A DNA stretch of 64,000 bases from Pectinophora gossypiella (GCF_024362695.1 NC_065406.1:744001-808000); one strand, 5' to 3'; positions 42,243 through 52,449 are shown, counted from the stretch's first letter. Made by a program: numbers and translations. Notes: a model not told the origin generated them from the letters alone.

Positions 42243-42386
42243 TACAGTCATGTACCCATAATGTACCCACTTTAGGACTCTGTCGCACTAACATATTTGA
42301 CATTTAGTGAGACTTACAGTTCAATTTGTCGAAAAGTTAATGTGACATGGTATCAAAGTGTATACATATTAATGCTCGTGACCGTA
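42243..42386. mobile_element. MITE-1 copy
   Basis: TACAGTCATGTACCCATAAT to TAATGCTCGTGACCGTA. Confidence 0.85.
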
Positions 42387-42665
42387 CAGTTCAAAACACA
42401 ATTTTAATCACGCTACATACAATACTTTTAACACATTCTGGACACTCAATTATGTATATGAAGAACCCAAAATTAAATACTCAGTCGCTGAAATTTGCTA
42501 GGTTATAGCATTAGGTAAAACTTGTATAAAATTTTGACTGAGAATTTTTCCGAAGAAAGATTTAAACGATTTTGAATTTAGGTAAAAATACAAAATTCCG
42601 GTATCTTTTTTTGGATATTAATAAAGTAAGTATGTCTATTTCACAATACTTTATGATACTGCAAA

Positions 42666-42855
42666 GTTTGACCCACTAAGGTTCCTTCAAATATTTTTCC
42701 TCTCAGACGATGCCTTGAGCCGAGGTTCGCGCCCAACTGGGCACCCTCAGGCCTGTTGTCTTAAACGTTGTACCGGGTGAGAGCCTTCATTGCTCCCATT
42801 TGTCCGGCCAAGTAGTTAATGCTACTATAAATGTACATTAAGTCACATTCCCTGC
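42666..42855 (+). mobile_element. jockey tail
   Basis: GACCCACTAAGGTTCCTTCA to CATTAAGTCACATTCC; the 3' end is degraded. Confidence 0.8.
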
Positions 42856-42859
42856 ACAT

Positions 42860-43200
42860 CACTGGATCCATGCGTGTTATATTATTTCCTATGTTTCATA
42901 ATATCCCTCTCATAAAATAAACAGGTCAGGGGTCAGTCTACAAATGTATCAGCGTTGCAACACGCATACCGGCGTATGCGCATGTGATTGCTATGCATCT
43001 GACGCGTGTATCACTTCTTGTTGGGCAAGCAATTTTCGTCACATTAGACGTACTTTGTTCGCAATAGTCCGACTGGGACTGTGGAAGGCTACGCAGTTGT
43101 AACAGCACACCCGGGACTCTTCACACTAAAACCTGCCGCCTAACGCCTAAGTGGAAGCGAGACAGACAGTCTGCAGTCGCTCCCCCTTACACCTTAGCGC
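42860..43200. other. unassigned, relatively GC-rich
   Basis: CACGCATACCGGCGTATGCG is a near-perfect palindrome around 42970. No repeats or gene recognised. Confidence 0.3.
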
Positions 43201-43204
43201 CTTA

Positions 43205-43548
43205 CGACCACACATACACACATAAACAGCCTATATACGTCCCACTGCTGGGCACAGGCCTCCCCTCAATCAATCGGAGACGGTATGGAGCATACTCCAC
43301 CACGCTGCTCCAATACGGTGGGAGGTTTTTTACTGCTAATAGCCGGGCCCAACGGCTTAACGTGCCCTCCGAAGCACGTAATCATCTTACTTTTTCGGAC
43401 AATCAGGTGATTCAAGCCTGAAAAGTCCTGTCCTTACCAAACAAAGGACAGTCTCACAAAGTGATTTCGACAATGTCCCCATCGGGAATCGGACCCGGAC
43501 CTCCAGATCGTGAGCCTAACGCTCTAACCACTCGACCACGGAGGCTGT
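43205..43548 (-). mobile_element. SINE-A, full length
   Basis: Tail CAGCCTATATACGTCCCACT, central domain (CGGCTTAACGTGCCCTCCGA), head with GGGAATCGGACCCGGACCTC and CTCGACCACGGAGGCTG. Confidence 0.88.
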
Positions 43549-43734
43549 CTACGAGCATTTAAGACTAAAGTAAGACCCAGAGGGGATGGGGTACTTGACA
43601 GTTGAAACAATAAAATATGAAATATGTCTGATATGGTAGTTTATCATTTAACAACAATTATCCAATAGCTTTTTTTATTAAGATAATTTTTAAATATTTT
43701 ATTTTTACAAAATAAGAATGCATTTTTTTATACA

Positions 43735-43870
43735 AATGCAAAATACAAATATACTTTAATGCACCAAAATAAAAAGAAATAATTAAGTACTTACAAAAAG
43801 ACTTAACTAAGTACATGGTAAATGGCGGCCTTATCGGCCTATTTTATCTGTGTATTACAACACTCGAAAC
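43735..43870 (-). mobile_element. LINE tail, minus strand
   Basis: AATGCAAAATACAAATATAC, TTTAATGCACC and ATGGCGGCCTTATCGGCC. Confidence 0.55.
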
Positions 43871-43879
43871 ACGGGCGGC

Positions 43880-44141
43880 CATTATTGAGCTTCGTGTGAC
43901 GTCACATTTCACAAAATAAACAAAAACTGTCAGGTTTGTTTTGTTTGTTTGTTGAACTATGACGTCACTGGGCAAAATGTCACGTGACCACCGTTTTCGC
44001 GCGAAATTTAAAATGAAGAAATGTGTGTTTTTTTTCTATTATATAAAGCTTTTTCAAGAAAATAAATTATTTTAAGAGGTATAAAACAAGTAATTGCAAT
44101 TTTTAAAATACTTATCCGAAAACTGTCAAGTAGCCAATTGG
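43880..44141. other. unassigned; two CRE palindromes
   Basis: TGACGTCA occurs near 43900 and 43962, outside any recognised Rep-F copy, with TCACGTGACC nearby. Possible regulatory cluster. Confidence 0.3.
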
Positions 44142-44151
44142 TGCGGGACGG

Positions 44152-44243
44152 ACCCGGGTGAGAGCCTTCAGAGCTCCCCATTTGTCCGGCCAAGTAGTTA
44201 ATGCCATCTGCGGCAAATCTACAATAAGTCAGGTCAAAAAAAA
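44152..44243 (+). mobile_element. 92-bp jockey tail with 9-bp target duplication
   Basis: GGGTGAGAGCCTTCAGAGCT to poly(A). GCGGGACGG flanks it at 44143-44151 and 44244-44252. Confidence 0.92.
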
Positions 44244-44537
44244 GCGGGACGGAGGGTGTCCGTTCTATACGTTATTTTTCTTTATTTTATAGTATTAATT
44301 TCCTTATAACTAACGTTGAATATCAACTACAAATTCTTTCACAACAGCTAATGAAAGTCGACATACAAATTGGTTCTCCGAGCTTTTGAAATGAAATTCT
44401 CCGTAATCACAATATGAGTCAGTCTGAGTGCGTGTGCGCATTGCCACATGTATACTTTTGTGCAATAAAACCAACTACTTGGGTTAGTGATTAGATTTCC
44501 TTAACGATATACTTAGTAATATTATAGCCAAAGAGAA

Positions 44538-44640
44538 ATGATCAAATCAAATCAGATATACTTTATTGCACATAACTAAATTTCAACAATCAGACAAAAC
44601 ACACAATGATTAATGATCTGTCTAAAATACAAGTAAGTAC
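44538..44640 (-). mobile_element. LINE tail, minus strand
   Basis: ATCAAATCAAATCAGATATA and CTTTATTGCACATAACTAAA, the complement of the tail type at 7200-7258. Confidence 0.65.
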
Positions 44641-44648
44641 ATAAGAAT

Positions 44649-45300
44649 CGTATCAAAAACTTTGAGAGATGACTCAGACCAACATTCTGAGTGGAATTTT
44701 CCATCGCAAAAGTCTAAAATTGAAAATAATTAAAAAAAAAAACAGAATATCAGGTTTTGTAACGGCCTCCGTGGTCCAGTGGTTGAGCATTGTGCTCACG
44801 ATCTGGAGGTCCAGGTTCGAATCCCGATGGGGACAAATCACAGATCACTTTGTGATCCCTAGTTTGGTTAGGACATTACAAGCTGATCACCGGATTGTCC
44901 AAAAGTAAGATGATCCGTGATTTGGAAGGCACGTTAAGCCGTTGGTCCCGGTTAGTACTTACTGATTTAAGCATGTAGTCGTTACATGAGTCATGCCAGG
45001 GGCGATCGGGGTTGATGGGGTTGGTAATCCACCTCGCAACCCACACGATAGAAGAAGACAAAATGCATAATTCGCGCAATTGGGTAGTTTCCGTTTGTTT
45101 CCCTACTGCTTGGCCCTACCAGTCGAGTCACGGGAGATTTCTCTATCCCGTGACACTACTATTCGCATTGGCATTCACAACCCACACGATAGTAGAAGAG
45201 ATGAATTTTGCGACGGAAGATTCCTTTTGATATTAACTCACAATCATGGTATGAATCATCCCCCTCAGTATTAGGTAAGATATCACTAACACCTTGTATT
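44649..45300. mobile_element. MITE-2 split by SINE-B
   Basis: Left half 44649-44756 (TTGAGAGATGACTCAGACCA, GTGGAATTTTCCATCGCAAA); right half 45200-45300 (TTTTGCGACGGAAGATTCCT, CACTAACACCTTGTA). Between them lie a SINE-B (44763-45056) and a second SINE-B tail piece ending near 45200. Confidence 0.75.
44763..45056 (+). mobile_element. SINE-B, near full length
   Basis: GGCCTCCGTGGTCCAGTGGT, CCAGGTTCGAATCCCGATGG, central domain near 44910, and ACCCACACGATAGAAGAAGA. Confidence 0.88.
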
Positions 45301-45341
45301 ACTAATTATTACATAATACGGATACAATAAAGACACATTTT

Positions 45342-45503
45342 TTGACGTTACTTATTGTAGATTTGCCACATATGGCATTAATGACTTGGCCGGACAAATG
45401 GGGTGCTGCGCTGAGGGCTTTCACCCGGTACAAAATTTAAGACAACAGGCCTGATGGTGCCCAGTTGGGAACGAACGTTGGCTCAGGGCGTCGCGTCGCC
45501 TGA
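45342..45503 (-). mobile_element. jockey tail
   Basis: TTGACGTTACTTATTGTAGA to GGCTCAGGGCGTCGCGTCGC; diverged. Confidence 0.8.
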
Positions 45504-45743
45504 GATCCCCCGTCGGAGGACATTTTAAAAAAAAGGGAGCCGCGCAGAATGTTTCGCTCTCTACGTGCTTATGGATATAATCCATTGTTTCGGAGAGGAT
45601 ATATACCTACACCATAGTCGATTTTACTATGAATACTCATGATGCAAAAATGTTTTTACTCATTACGTCAAATATATAAATGATTCTAATTCGGATGCCG
45701 GACATAAGCAGTTAAATATTTTTTCTCTACTTCTGTTATACAC

Positions 45744-46395
45744 TTTTTTTTTCTTTTTTTTTTTTTTGACGTGACTTATTGTAGATTTGCCGCAGATGGC
45801 ATTAACTACTTGACCGGACAAATGGGGAGCGCTGAAGGCTCTCACCCGGTACAACGTTTAAGACAACAGGCCTGAGGGTGCCCAGTTGGGCGCGAACCTC
45901 GGCTCAGGGCGTCGTCTGAGAGGAAAAATATTTGAAAGAATTAATCGACCCTAGTGGGTCGATAGCGATAAGCGCTGAATGAGGGAAATCGTCGACCACG
46001 CCGCCGGGGTCGGTATCGGGGACCTGAAGTGTTTGGTGTCGCGAGCTGATTGGCTGCCTCTATGGCTAGAGTAATCGGGTCGTCGGGATCGTATATTACG
46101 TCCTTCGGGCGCCGATACTTTTCAGTACCGTCCCTAAGCGGAATGTACTCGGAAGCCGCAACTACCAGGGGATTTGGGTGGTGCGGAGCAAAATCGAAAA
46201 AACGTTTGGAAGCTAATTTGAGCCATTGGGCAATGGTTGGCAGACCTAGGTCAATGTGCAGATTTTCATTGCGAAGGAACCATGGAGCTCCCGTGGCTTT
46301 CCGCATGAAACGATTTTGTATTACCTGTAGACGGTGAATTTGAGAGGGACTCGCGTGAGCGAAAACTACCCCTGCATAGGTCATGATCGGACGGA
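45744..46395 (-). mobile_element. jockey-type LINE, longest copy, 12-bp target duplication
   Basis: Poly(T) at the left, 3' UTR, then a 147-codon frame (45941-46384, minus strand). TCTGTTATACAC flanks the unit at 45732-45743 and 46396-46407. 5'-truncated. Confidence 0.93.
45941..46384 (-). pseudogene. reverse-transcriptase C-terminus of a jockey-type LINE
   Basis: 147 codons without a stop. Residues MTYAGVVFAHASPSQIHRLQ, RKATGAPWFLRNENLHIDLG and LPTIAQWLKLASKRFFD match the thumb and C-terminal region usual in jockey-clade ORF2 proteins. The endonuclease and catalytic reverse-transcriptase parts are absent because of 5' truncation, so it cannot move itself. The open frame and perfect target duplication suggest a fairly recent insertion. 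Confidence 0.85.
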
Positions 46396-46711
46396 TCTGT
46401 TATACACAACAAGAATGACTTTAAAGACAAACATTCCTTTCAATTACTGACTTACAAAACACTGTACGCAATCCAAAACACTAAACAATATTAAAACAAT
46501 GTCGGTTCTTGCACATCATTACGGCAAATTGGACATTGTGTCTTATAATAATTCAGTGTTTTATTATTTCTTATACAACAAACAATAATGGTATTGCACA
46601 GCCCTAGTTTGTTTCAAATGTTTGTATGACATGAGATGATAATTAATTTCACTTTTTTTTACTCTCAGGCCAGCAAAGAAGTACATTCACGTCACAGTAC
46701 ATAAGTCATCA

Positions 46712-47059
46712 TCTCTCTAGCCTTATCCCATTTTTCACAGGGTCCGCTTACCTAACCTGAAGATTTGACAGGTCCGGTTTTTTACAGAAGCGTCTACCTC
46801 TCTGATCTCTCAACCCGCGAAGGGAAAAATAGCCCAAAACAGGTCAGGTCACAACCTCCACAAAACATTTTTTCGGGAATGTGGGTTTCATCACGAGTAT
46901 TTCTTTCACCGCTGAGCACGTGACAATTTATGATCCAAACATGAATTCGAAAACAAATTCGACAATCATTGGTTTAGGCCTGTGCTGGCTTCGAACCTGT
47001 GACCTCAAAGTGAGTGTGAGTAGTGAGTTCTATCAACTGAGCTACCACGGCTTCACAGG
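46712..47059 (-). mobile_element. SINE-C, full length, 13-bp target duplication
   Basis: CTCTCTAGCCTTATCCCATT end to the tRNA-like head (CTGGCTTCGAACCTGTGACC, GAGCTACCACGGC). ACATAAGTCATCA at 46699-46711 and, with one change, 47060-47072. Confidence 0.88.
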
Positions 47060-47072
47060 ACATAAGTAATCA

Positions 47073-47442
47073 ATACCTAATCAATCTTCTGCCTCATAAT
47101 AGAGATTACACAGAAAGATTAGACGCGCCCCTAACACGTCGGTTACGACATTCTATGCAGTTATTTGCAAATTACATTCTACGTACGGCCGTTCTGCGTG
47201 GTCCGATTGTAAAAGGAACTTAATGTGCTGTTTCGGAACCAAGGTTGATGATAAAATGTGATTGTTTACTGTGACACCATTACTGGCCCGCCCTGGAAAG
47301 GTCCGACAGCTCGTGACCAACCGTTATGTCATCTGCAAGGACGTTTGTTTATCATTGTCAAGCTATAAGCTTATAAGCTCGATTCTAAAGAGACGGGGCA
47401 ACTTTATAACTACACAATAAACGCGCGTATTGAAATCACAAA
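47073..47442. other. unassigned stretch
   Basis: No repeat or coding signal recognised. Confidence 0.35.
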
Positions 47443-47830
47443 TCAGAATAATTTATTCAACATCCTTAATCATGGATACAGAAACAGAAACATCAGTGGA
47501 CAGATGGATACTGTCAGTGGACACAGTACTGCGGGGCGGGAGACAAGAGGGAAACCACTGCCCTATTTTTCCTTTAAAAAGTAGCATTAATGCTACACCG
47601 ACAAGAGCGTGGCTCTTAAATTGATGATGATGAATCATGGATCATTTTTGAATCTAAGCTATTTCGCAAGGTGGATGAGGAGAAGAAATGACAAAAACTG
47701 CAACAGCAACACGTCTTTTAAATCAATGTATATCAAGGTATACATTACAAGTTATTTAATAACTAGAGGAACACATTTAATACCAGGCAATTTTATCGTT
47801 TATAAGACCTTATAACTATTAATTATAAGA
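47443..47830 (-). mobile_element. LINE tail interrupted by a LINE-P tail
   Basis: ATCAGAATAATTTATTCAAC start and AATAACTAGAGGAACACATT later, as in the copy at 52793-53130. A 155-bp LINE-P tail (47478-47632) sits inside, flanked by AATCATGGAT at 47468-47477 and 47633-47642. Confidence 0.85.
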
Positions 47831-48166
47831 CATAATTAATTTAGTTATAATGTTTATCGTTACTGTAACACGATAATATAATTTCTTAATTAAAAGGTTA
47901 AGAACCACTGTTATTTTTGTAAACTGATTAAAATTATAAAAACTCGCGCATAATCGTGCGTTACTAGTAATGAATATGATTATGTAAATTAACCTTACTT
48001 TTTAAGCGAATAATATGTTCTATTAAAATTATTTTATGTGTAAATAAATGAATATATAATAGCAAATAATAAGGTCATGTGGACGCTTAAAAAAAGGTGA
48101 TCCTCACACCAACACAAACTCCATCACAGGACATACCATGGTCAAACCGCGCTTGAGACGAAGAGG
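47831..48166. other. AT-rich stretch
   Basis: Very AT-rich; nothing recognised. Confidence 0.4.
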
Positions 48167-48316
48167 TACAGTCATGAGCAATATAGGTAATGTACCCACT
48201 TTAGGACTCTGTCGCACTAACATATTTGACATTTAGTGAGACTTACAGTTCAATTTGTCAAAAAAGTTAATGTGACATGGTACCAAAGTGTATACATATT
48301 AATGCTCGTGACCGTA
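48167..48316. mobile_element. MITE-1 copy
   Basis: TACAGTCATGAGCAATATAG to TTAATGCTCGTGACCGTA, with TA on both ends. Confidence 0.88.
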
Positions 48317-48639
48317 CTTATCACAGCGCCATCTATTTTTTTTTTGGGGAACGTCGCCTGGAAGTGCCCTTATTGTACCAAAACGTAACAAGTAGGTGCC
48401 GCGTGTCGCTCCGTCACGCGTCACAGTGTGGGAACCGCCTAACGTCTTTCATGGCGAGTACGTTGACCTCACCTTGACTTAGATCCGACGTTTCAAAACT
48501 TATTTATTAAGTTTCACTGCCACAAGACAGCCCTTTACCTTATTTATAGGCTATTCGTGACCTCGCCGCTCTTGATTGTTACTTAATACAGTTGGTAATA
48601 AATACCACGGATCCTAAAGTGTTTGAAAACATAATAGTC

Positions 48640-48775
48640 TAGTTTCCAACTAGTCAAATCAGTTATTTTTATTAAACGTCAAAACATAAAATTACTACTT
48701 AATTTGTATGAAAAAGCACACTGTGACGTCATAGATGAACATGACAAAATTTCGAACTTATTATTAAATATTATA
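48640..48775 (-). repeat. Rep-F, partial
   Basis: AGTTTCCAACTAGTCAAATC, AAAGCACACTGTGACGTCAT and TTCGAACTTATTATTA. TGACGTCA at 48724-48731. Confidence 0.75.
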
Positions 48776-49084
48776 ATACAATATATTCTCGCTTAAATGA
48801 CAAAAAATAACCTTGTATTAACCGAATTGTAAAAAATCCTACTTTTTATGGGCCTTGTTTTAACTGTGCAAAATTAATAAGTAAAAGTAGTTTAAGTTAC
48901 AATTAGGCAAGGCGAACTGCGCAGGCGCAAGCAGGAAGTAACGTTGGCATTAACCCACTGCCACAGAAAAATATCCCAAATTAAAATTCAACTAAAAAAA
49001 ATTTGGTAAAAAAATATATGTATATTCAAAATTGGCAGGCACTGTGTTGCCATCTGAATCAAATTAGCTCAATACAACAAAATT
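48776..49084. other. unassigned stretch
   Basis: AT-rich; nothing recognised. Confidence 0.35.
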
Positions 49085-49225
49085 AGCTGACGACTATGTC
49101 CCAATTAGGATAGTCAGAGGTACATCCACCGTAAGATGATCTAAGTACCCACGCCTCATCGAGCTTTTTGTTAAACCAACGTGATAGGTGGTGAGCCGTA
49201 TCGCCGTATATAATGGTCGAGCCAA
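49085..49225 (+). repeat. Rep-I copy
   Basis: CTGACGACTATGTCCCAATT, CACCGTAAGATGATCTAAGT and GATAGGTGGTGAGCCGTATC. Confidence 0.7.
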
Positions 49226-49389
49226 CCAAACCAAATAGTAACATTATTAGGCATTAATAATTTGAAAAAATTATACAATTTTTATTTTTTATGTCCCACG
49301 GCAATTATTCAATGTTCATCAATATATTTATCGTGTACCAAGATTTGAATTGAGAATTAGGTACTTTATTGTGATTTTGAAACAAATGA

Positions 49390-49740
49390 AATCCGTCGCG
49401 CGCCGAGGGCTCTCACTCGGTATAAAAAACAGGCCTGCCCTGCAGGGCTAACATGCGCGTGTTAAAATTATCGATGGATTAAATAAATTTTGTCGAAATT
49501 GAAAAGTTTGCTTTTTCCCTAACATGCGTGCCACGTGATTTAGTTCGTCTTTTGATAAAACGACATGACTTATTTAAGTTCACATATTAGCAACAATCGT
49601 TAAAACGACATAATTATATCTTTAGAATCGATAATATATGACCGTGACAAAATTTTACCACGTTGCGCATATTAGCCCTACTGAGAGTGTCCAGTTGGGC
49701 GCGGCCCTAGGGACTAGAGCCTAGGCTCAGGGTGTTAAAA
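49390..49740 (-). mobile_element. jockey tail split by a hAT-like insert
   Basis: Jockey pieces at 49390-49432 (GAGGGCTCTCACTCGGTA, ACAGGCCTG) and 49682-49735 (GTGTCCAGTTGGGCGCGG). The insert between has inverted ends CAGGGCTAACATGCGC and GCGCATATTAGCCCTA. The target duplication is not clear. Confidence 0.5.
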
Positions 49741-50044
49741 ACCTAGTAAGTATAAACGTAACACATAATAAACTTTGAATACTTATCAACATCTTCCATA
49801 CAAAAGACATCAACGCGTTATTCAAACTTAATTCTTTATTTTCTTAGTAAAATTGTGGTAAGTATTACAATTATTTATTTAATTAATAGTTATTTCATAA
49901 ATATATTATATATTTACAAGCATAACTGTATATGATATTTATAAATAGTAAAAATTGCAGATTTTTTCGTTCAGTGTTATTCCTTTGGATATTATTATTT
50001 CCTATTTCAGGCTTTTAAAAAAGTAAACATGCATAAGTACATAA
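49741..50044. other. AT-rich stretch
   Basis: Nothing recognised. Confidence 0.35.
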
Positions 50045-50125
50045 GACCAGGCTTATTTCCCGTTGGGGTAGGCAGTAACCGCGGAATTCCACTTACAGAT
50101 CAGTGTCGCTTCTTCCACGCTCAAA
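50045..50125 (-). mobile_element. LINE-D tail scrap
   Basis: CAGGCTTATTTCCCGTTGGG and TAGGCAGTAACCGCGGAATT. Confidence 0.5.
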
Positions 50126-50448
50126 AGACAATTAAAATTCTTTATTTACGAGTATTGTAAAACCCTAAACCATCAATAAAACACATTACCCTTCAACTTT
50201 TGTATGACACTTGACCGTTCATGATGAAATGTCAGGGAAGTGTCTTCCATAATTCCATTGTCATGATAATCGTAGTTCCACTTCCTCAGTCCTCGTCGTT
50301 TCCTCAATGGTTCCTCAGTTCCTGATTCTCGGAGGTTCATTGTGCTCGCGAAGGGAGTTCCTTGACATTTGTTGATGTGTTGCTGATGCCACCTTACTTT
50401 CCTTGTTTCCTTATACGGCTAGATTGGTAGTTGATGAAAACTGTTTAC

Positions 50449-50612
50449 ATATCGCACATCTAGTTCTTTAAAGTCATAAATGTAATTTTTTTAAATTTTA
50501 CAGTAGAGCGCTTTAACGATTTTTGTTTTGCCATATCTACGTTAATTACTAAGTTAACTTAATTTCAGATTTTTTGACATTTATGACTTTTAAGAACTAG
50601 ATGTGCGATATA
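50449..50612. mobile_element. MITE-7, palindromic
   Basis: Left arm ATCGCACATCTAGTTCTTTA then AAGTCATAAATGTA; right arm TGACATTTATGACTTTTAAG then AACTAGATGTGCGAT. About 34-nt complementary arms with one indel; only one copy noticed. Confidence 0.75.
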
Positions 50613-50618
50613 TAAACA

Positions 50619-50682
50619 CTAGCGACCCGCCCCTTCTTCGCTCGGGTGCAATGCTGAGGAAAAAATGAAATTTTTACATACA
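50619..50682 (-). mobile_element. Helitron 3' end, truncated
   Basis: CTAGCGACCCGCCCCTTCTT and CGCTCGGGTGCAATGCTGAG are the reverse of the 3' end of the 16.2-kb Helitron. Confidence 0.6.
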
Positions 50683-50765
50683 TATATACATAATCTCACG
50701 CCTATTTCCCACCGGGGTAAGCAGAGACTATAGAATTCCATTTGCTTCGATCGAATTCGATGAAA
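50683..50765 (-). mobile_element. LINE-D tail scrap
   Basis: CTCACGCCTATTTCCCACCG, GGGTAAGCAGAGACTATAGA and TTGCTTCGATCG. Confidence 0.55.
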
Positions 50766-50844
50766 TGTTTACTTGTTTTGTTATTCGGTTTACGTAAAAA
50801 TAAGTAATAAATAAAAAACCCCCTATGTAGTAGTAGTATAGATA

Positions 50845-50925
50845 ATTAAAACACATAATAACGGGTTCTTACCGCATTTAAATCAGGGATGTCCCGATAT
50901 TTCGACACTTTTAGTATAGTTTGTC
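50845..50925. mobile_element. MITE-4, left half
   Basis: AATTAAAACACATAATAACG, GGGTTCTTACCGCATTTAAA and CCCGATATTTCGACAC. Confidence 0.75.
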
Positions 50926-50988
50926 GTAAATGTATATGTGTGTCATAGATTTTACTTAAATAAACTTTTTATTTTTTATTTTTTTTAA

Positions 50989-51220
50989 TACAGGGTACTA
51001 GTAACATCGTAACGAACACTTTGAGGGATGATTCAGACCGTGATTCTGAGTTGATATCCAGTGGAGTTTCCCGTCGCAAAGTATAGAAAGAAAAATAATT
51101 AAAAAAAAAACACTAAAATTTTCATGAATTTTCCGACAGGAAGATCCACTTGATACCAACTCGGAATCATGGTCTTAATCATCCCGTCAGTATTCGTTAC
51201 AATGTCACTAACACCCTATA
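50989..51220. mobile_element. MITE-2 copy
   Basis: TACAGGGTACTAGTAACATC to GTCACTAACACCCTATA; inverted halves. Confidence 0.85.
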
Positions 51221-51769
51221 TATGTAATCTATTCGTATTTTGTAGAAAAAAATACGTCAGATCCAAAAAAAGGAACGATACTGAGATACAATCACACGCA
51301 CACACACAGTGATACTGTTTTAGTTTTAATTTAATTTTAAGTTTAGTTTAACTAAAACTGGTTCAATCGTTTTTACTTTATTTTTATTTTATTTTTTCAA
51401 TTTTCACCATAGTGATGTTTCTTTTTATAACCTTAGAGTAATTATTTATACCCAAGGCGTGGGGCCTGGTTACTTGTAGCACAGGCGTAAAGCCAGCAAG
51501 AACCAGCTCCTTCAAAAGTTTTTAGTTCTAAGCTAAGATAGCATGAAGTTGCACATTTTTGTGGTGAGAGTAATAAACATTTTTTTATACAATACGTCAC
51601 AGTGATAGATTTATGACGTGTGTGATCCCAGCTCAACCAGTGGTGATGGTAATCTCTGCAGTGACGCAACCAAGAACCGCGGTCCACCAGCCGCGGTAAC
51701 ACCGTGTCATTACTACACGTTTCCTCGAAGAAGGAAGCACTGTGTAAACTATTTTGTGCGATTTATATC
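51221..51769. other. unassigned stretch
   Basis: CACACGCACACACACAGTGA microsatellite near 51300. AAGCGTAAAGCCAG-like frames have no family match. A short SINE-like CCACCAGCCGCGG patch lies near 51690. Confidence 0.3.
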
Positions 51770-52054
51770 TGCTCGGTGGCGCAGCGGTAAACGCGCTCGG
51801 TCTGCGATTGTTGAAGTTAAGCAACTTTCGCAAAGGCCGGTCATAGGATGGGTGACCACAAAAAAAGTTTTCATTTCGAGCTCCTCCGTGCTTCGGAAGG
51901 CACGTTAAGCCGTTGGTCCCGGCTGCATTAGCAGTCGTTAATAACCATCAATCCGCACTGGGCCCGCGTGATGGTTTAAGGCCCGATCTCCCTATCCATC
52001 CATAGGGAAGGCCCGTGCCCCAGCAGTGGGGACGTTAATGGGCTGATGATGATA
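51770..52054 (+). mobile_element. SINE-5S, full length
   Basis: Head GCTCGGTGGCGCAGCGGTAA (tRNA-like A-box), then GAAGTTAAGCAACTTTCGCA and GGTCATAGGATGGGTGACCA, which read like the 3' half of 5S rRNA, then the shared central domain at 51888-51929, the CCCCAGCAGTGGGGACGTTA tail and GATGATGATA. Confidence 0.88.
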
Positions 52055-52132
52055 GCCCTCTTTACAGTCTATACACGTAATTACTCATTCTTATGGACTA
52101 TTTTTTTGGACATTACCTCCCTTGTGTCCCCT

Positions 52133-52168
52133 TCTGGGGGCTTAAAAAGTCCACATCGAAGCAATTGG
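52133..52168. mobile_element. MITE-3 end fragment
   Basis: GGGGGCTTAAAAAGTCCACA and TCGAAGCAATT, cut by Rep-F. Confidence 0.6.
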
Positions 52169-52174
52169 GTAGTG

Positions 52175-52412
52175 TCCTAAGTCAAAGACAAATTATGAAA
52201 TTCTAATTACTAAATAAAGATCGATCTAAAACTAACGAAAAACATTTCCATATTTATTTTATAATCAAGAAAAACGCAACAATAAGTCCGATTTTGACCA
52301 CGTGTTATTCTGTGACGTCACAGCGTATTTTCTCATACAAATTCCATAAGTAATTTCATGTTTTGACGTGTGGTAAAAAGCAACTGATTTGACAAGTTGG
52401 AAACTAGCCTAG
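52175..52412 (+). repeat. Rep-F directly upstream of exon 2
   Basis: AATTCTAATTACTAAATAAA, CAATAAGTCCGATTTTGACC, TGACGTCA at 52313-52320, and TTGACAAGTTGGAAACTAGC. It ends 38 bases before the exon. Confidence 0.8.
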
Positions 52413-52449
52413 GTTCTGTGGTTGTACTAATGTTCTTGTGTTGTTTCAG

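Larger units (their letters stand above)
13854..52449 (+). other. intron 1 of the NRF-6-like gene (38.6 kb)
   Basis: The donor at 13854 and acceptor at 52449 are both phase 1; the join yields WALK-M-EDASGR, the expected NRF-domain continuity, so no coding exon seems to be missing. The acceptor reads TTCTTGTGTTGTTTCAG, with a TACTAAT branch-site match near 52424-52430. The intron is filled by the repeats listed below; no other gene was recognised inside it. Confidence 0.8.
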
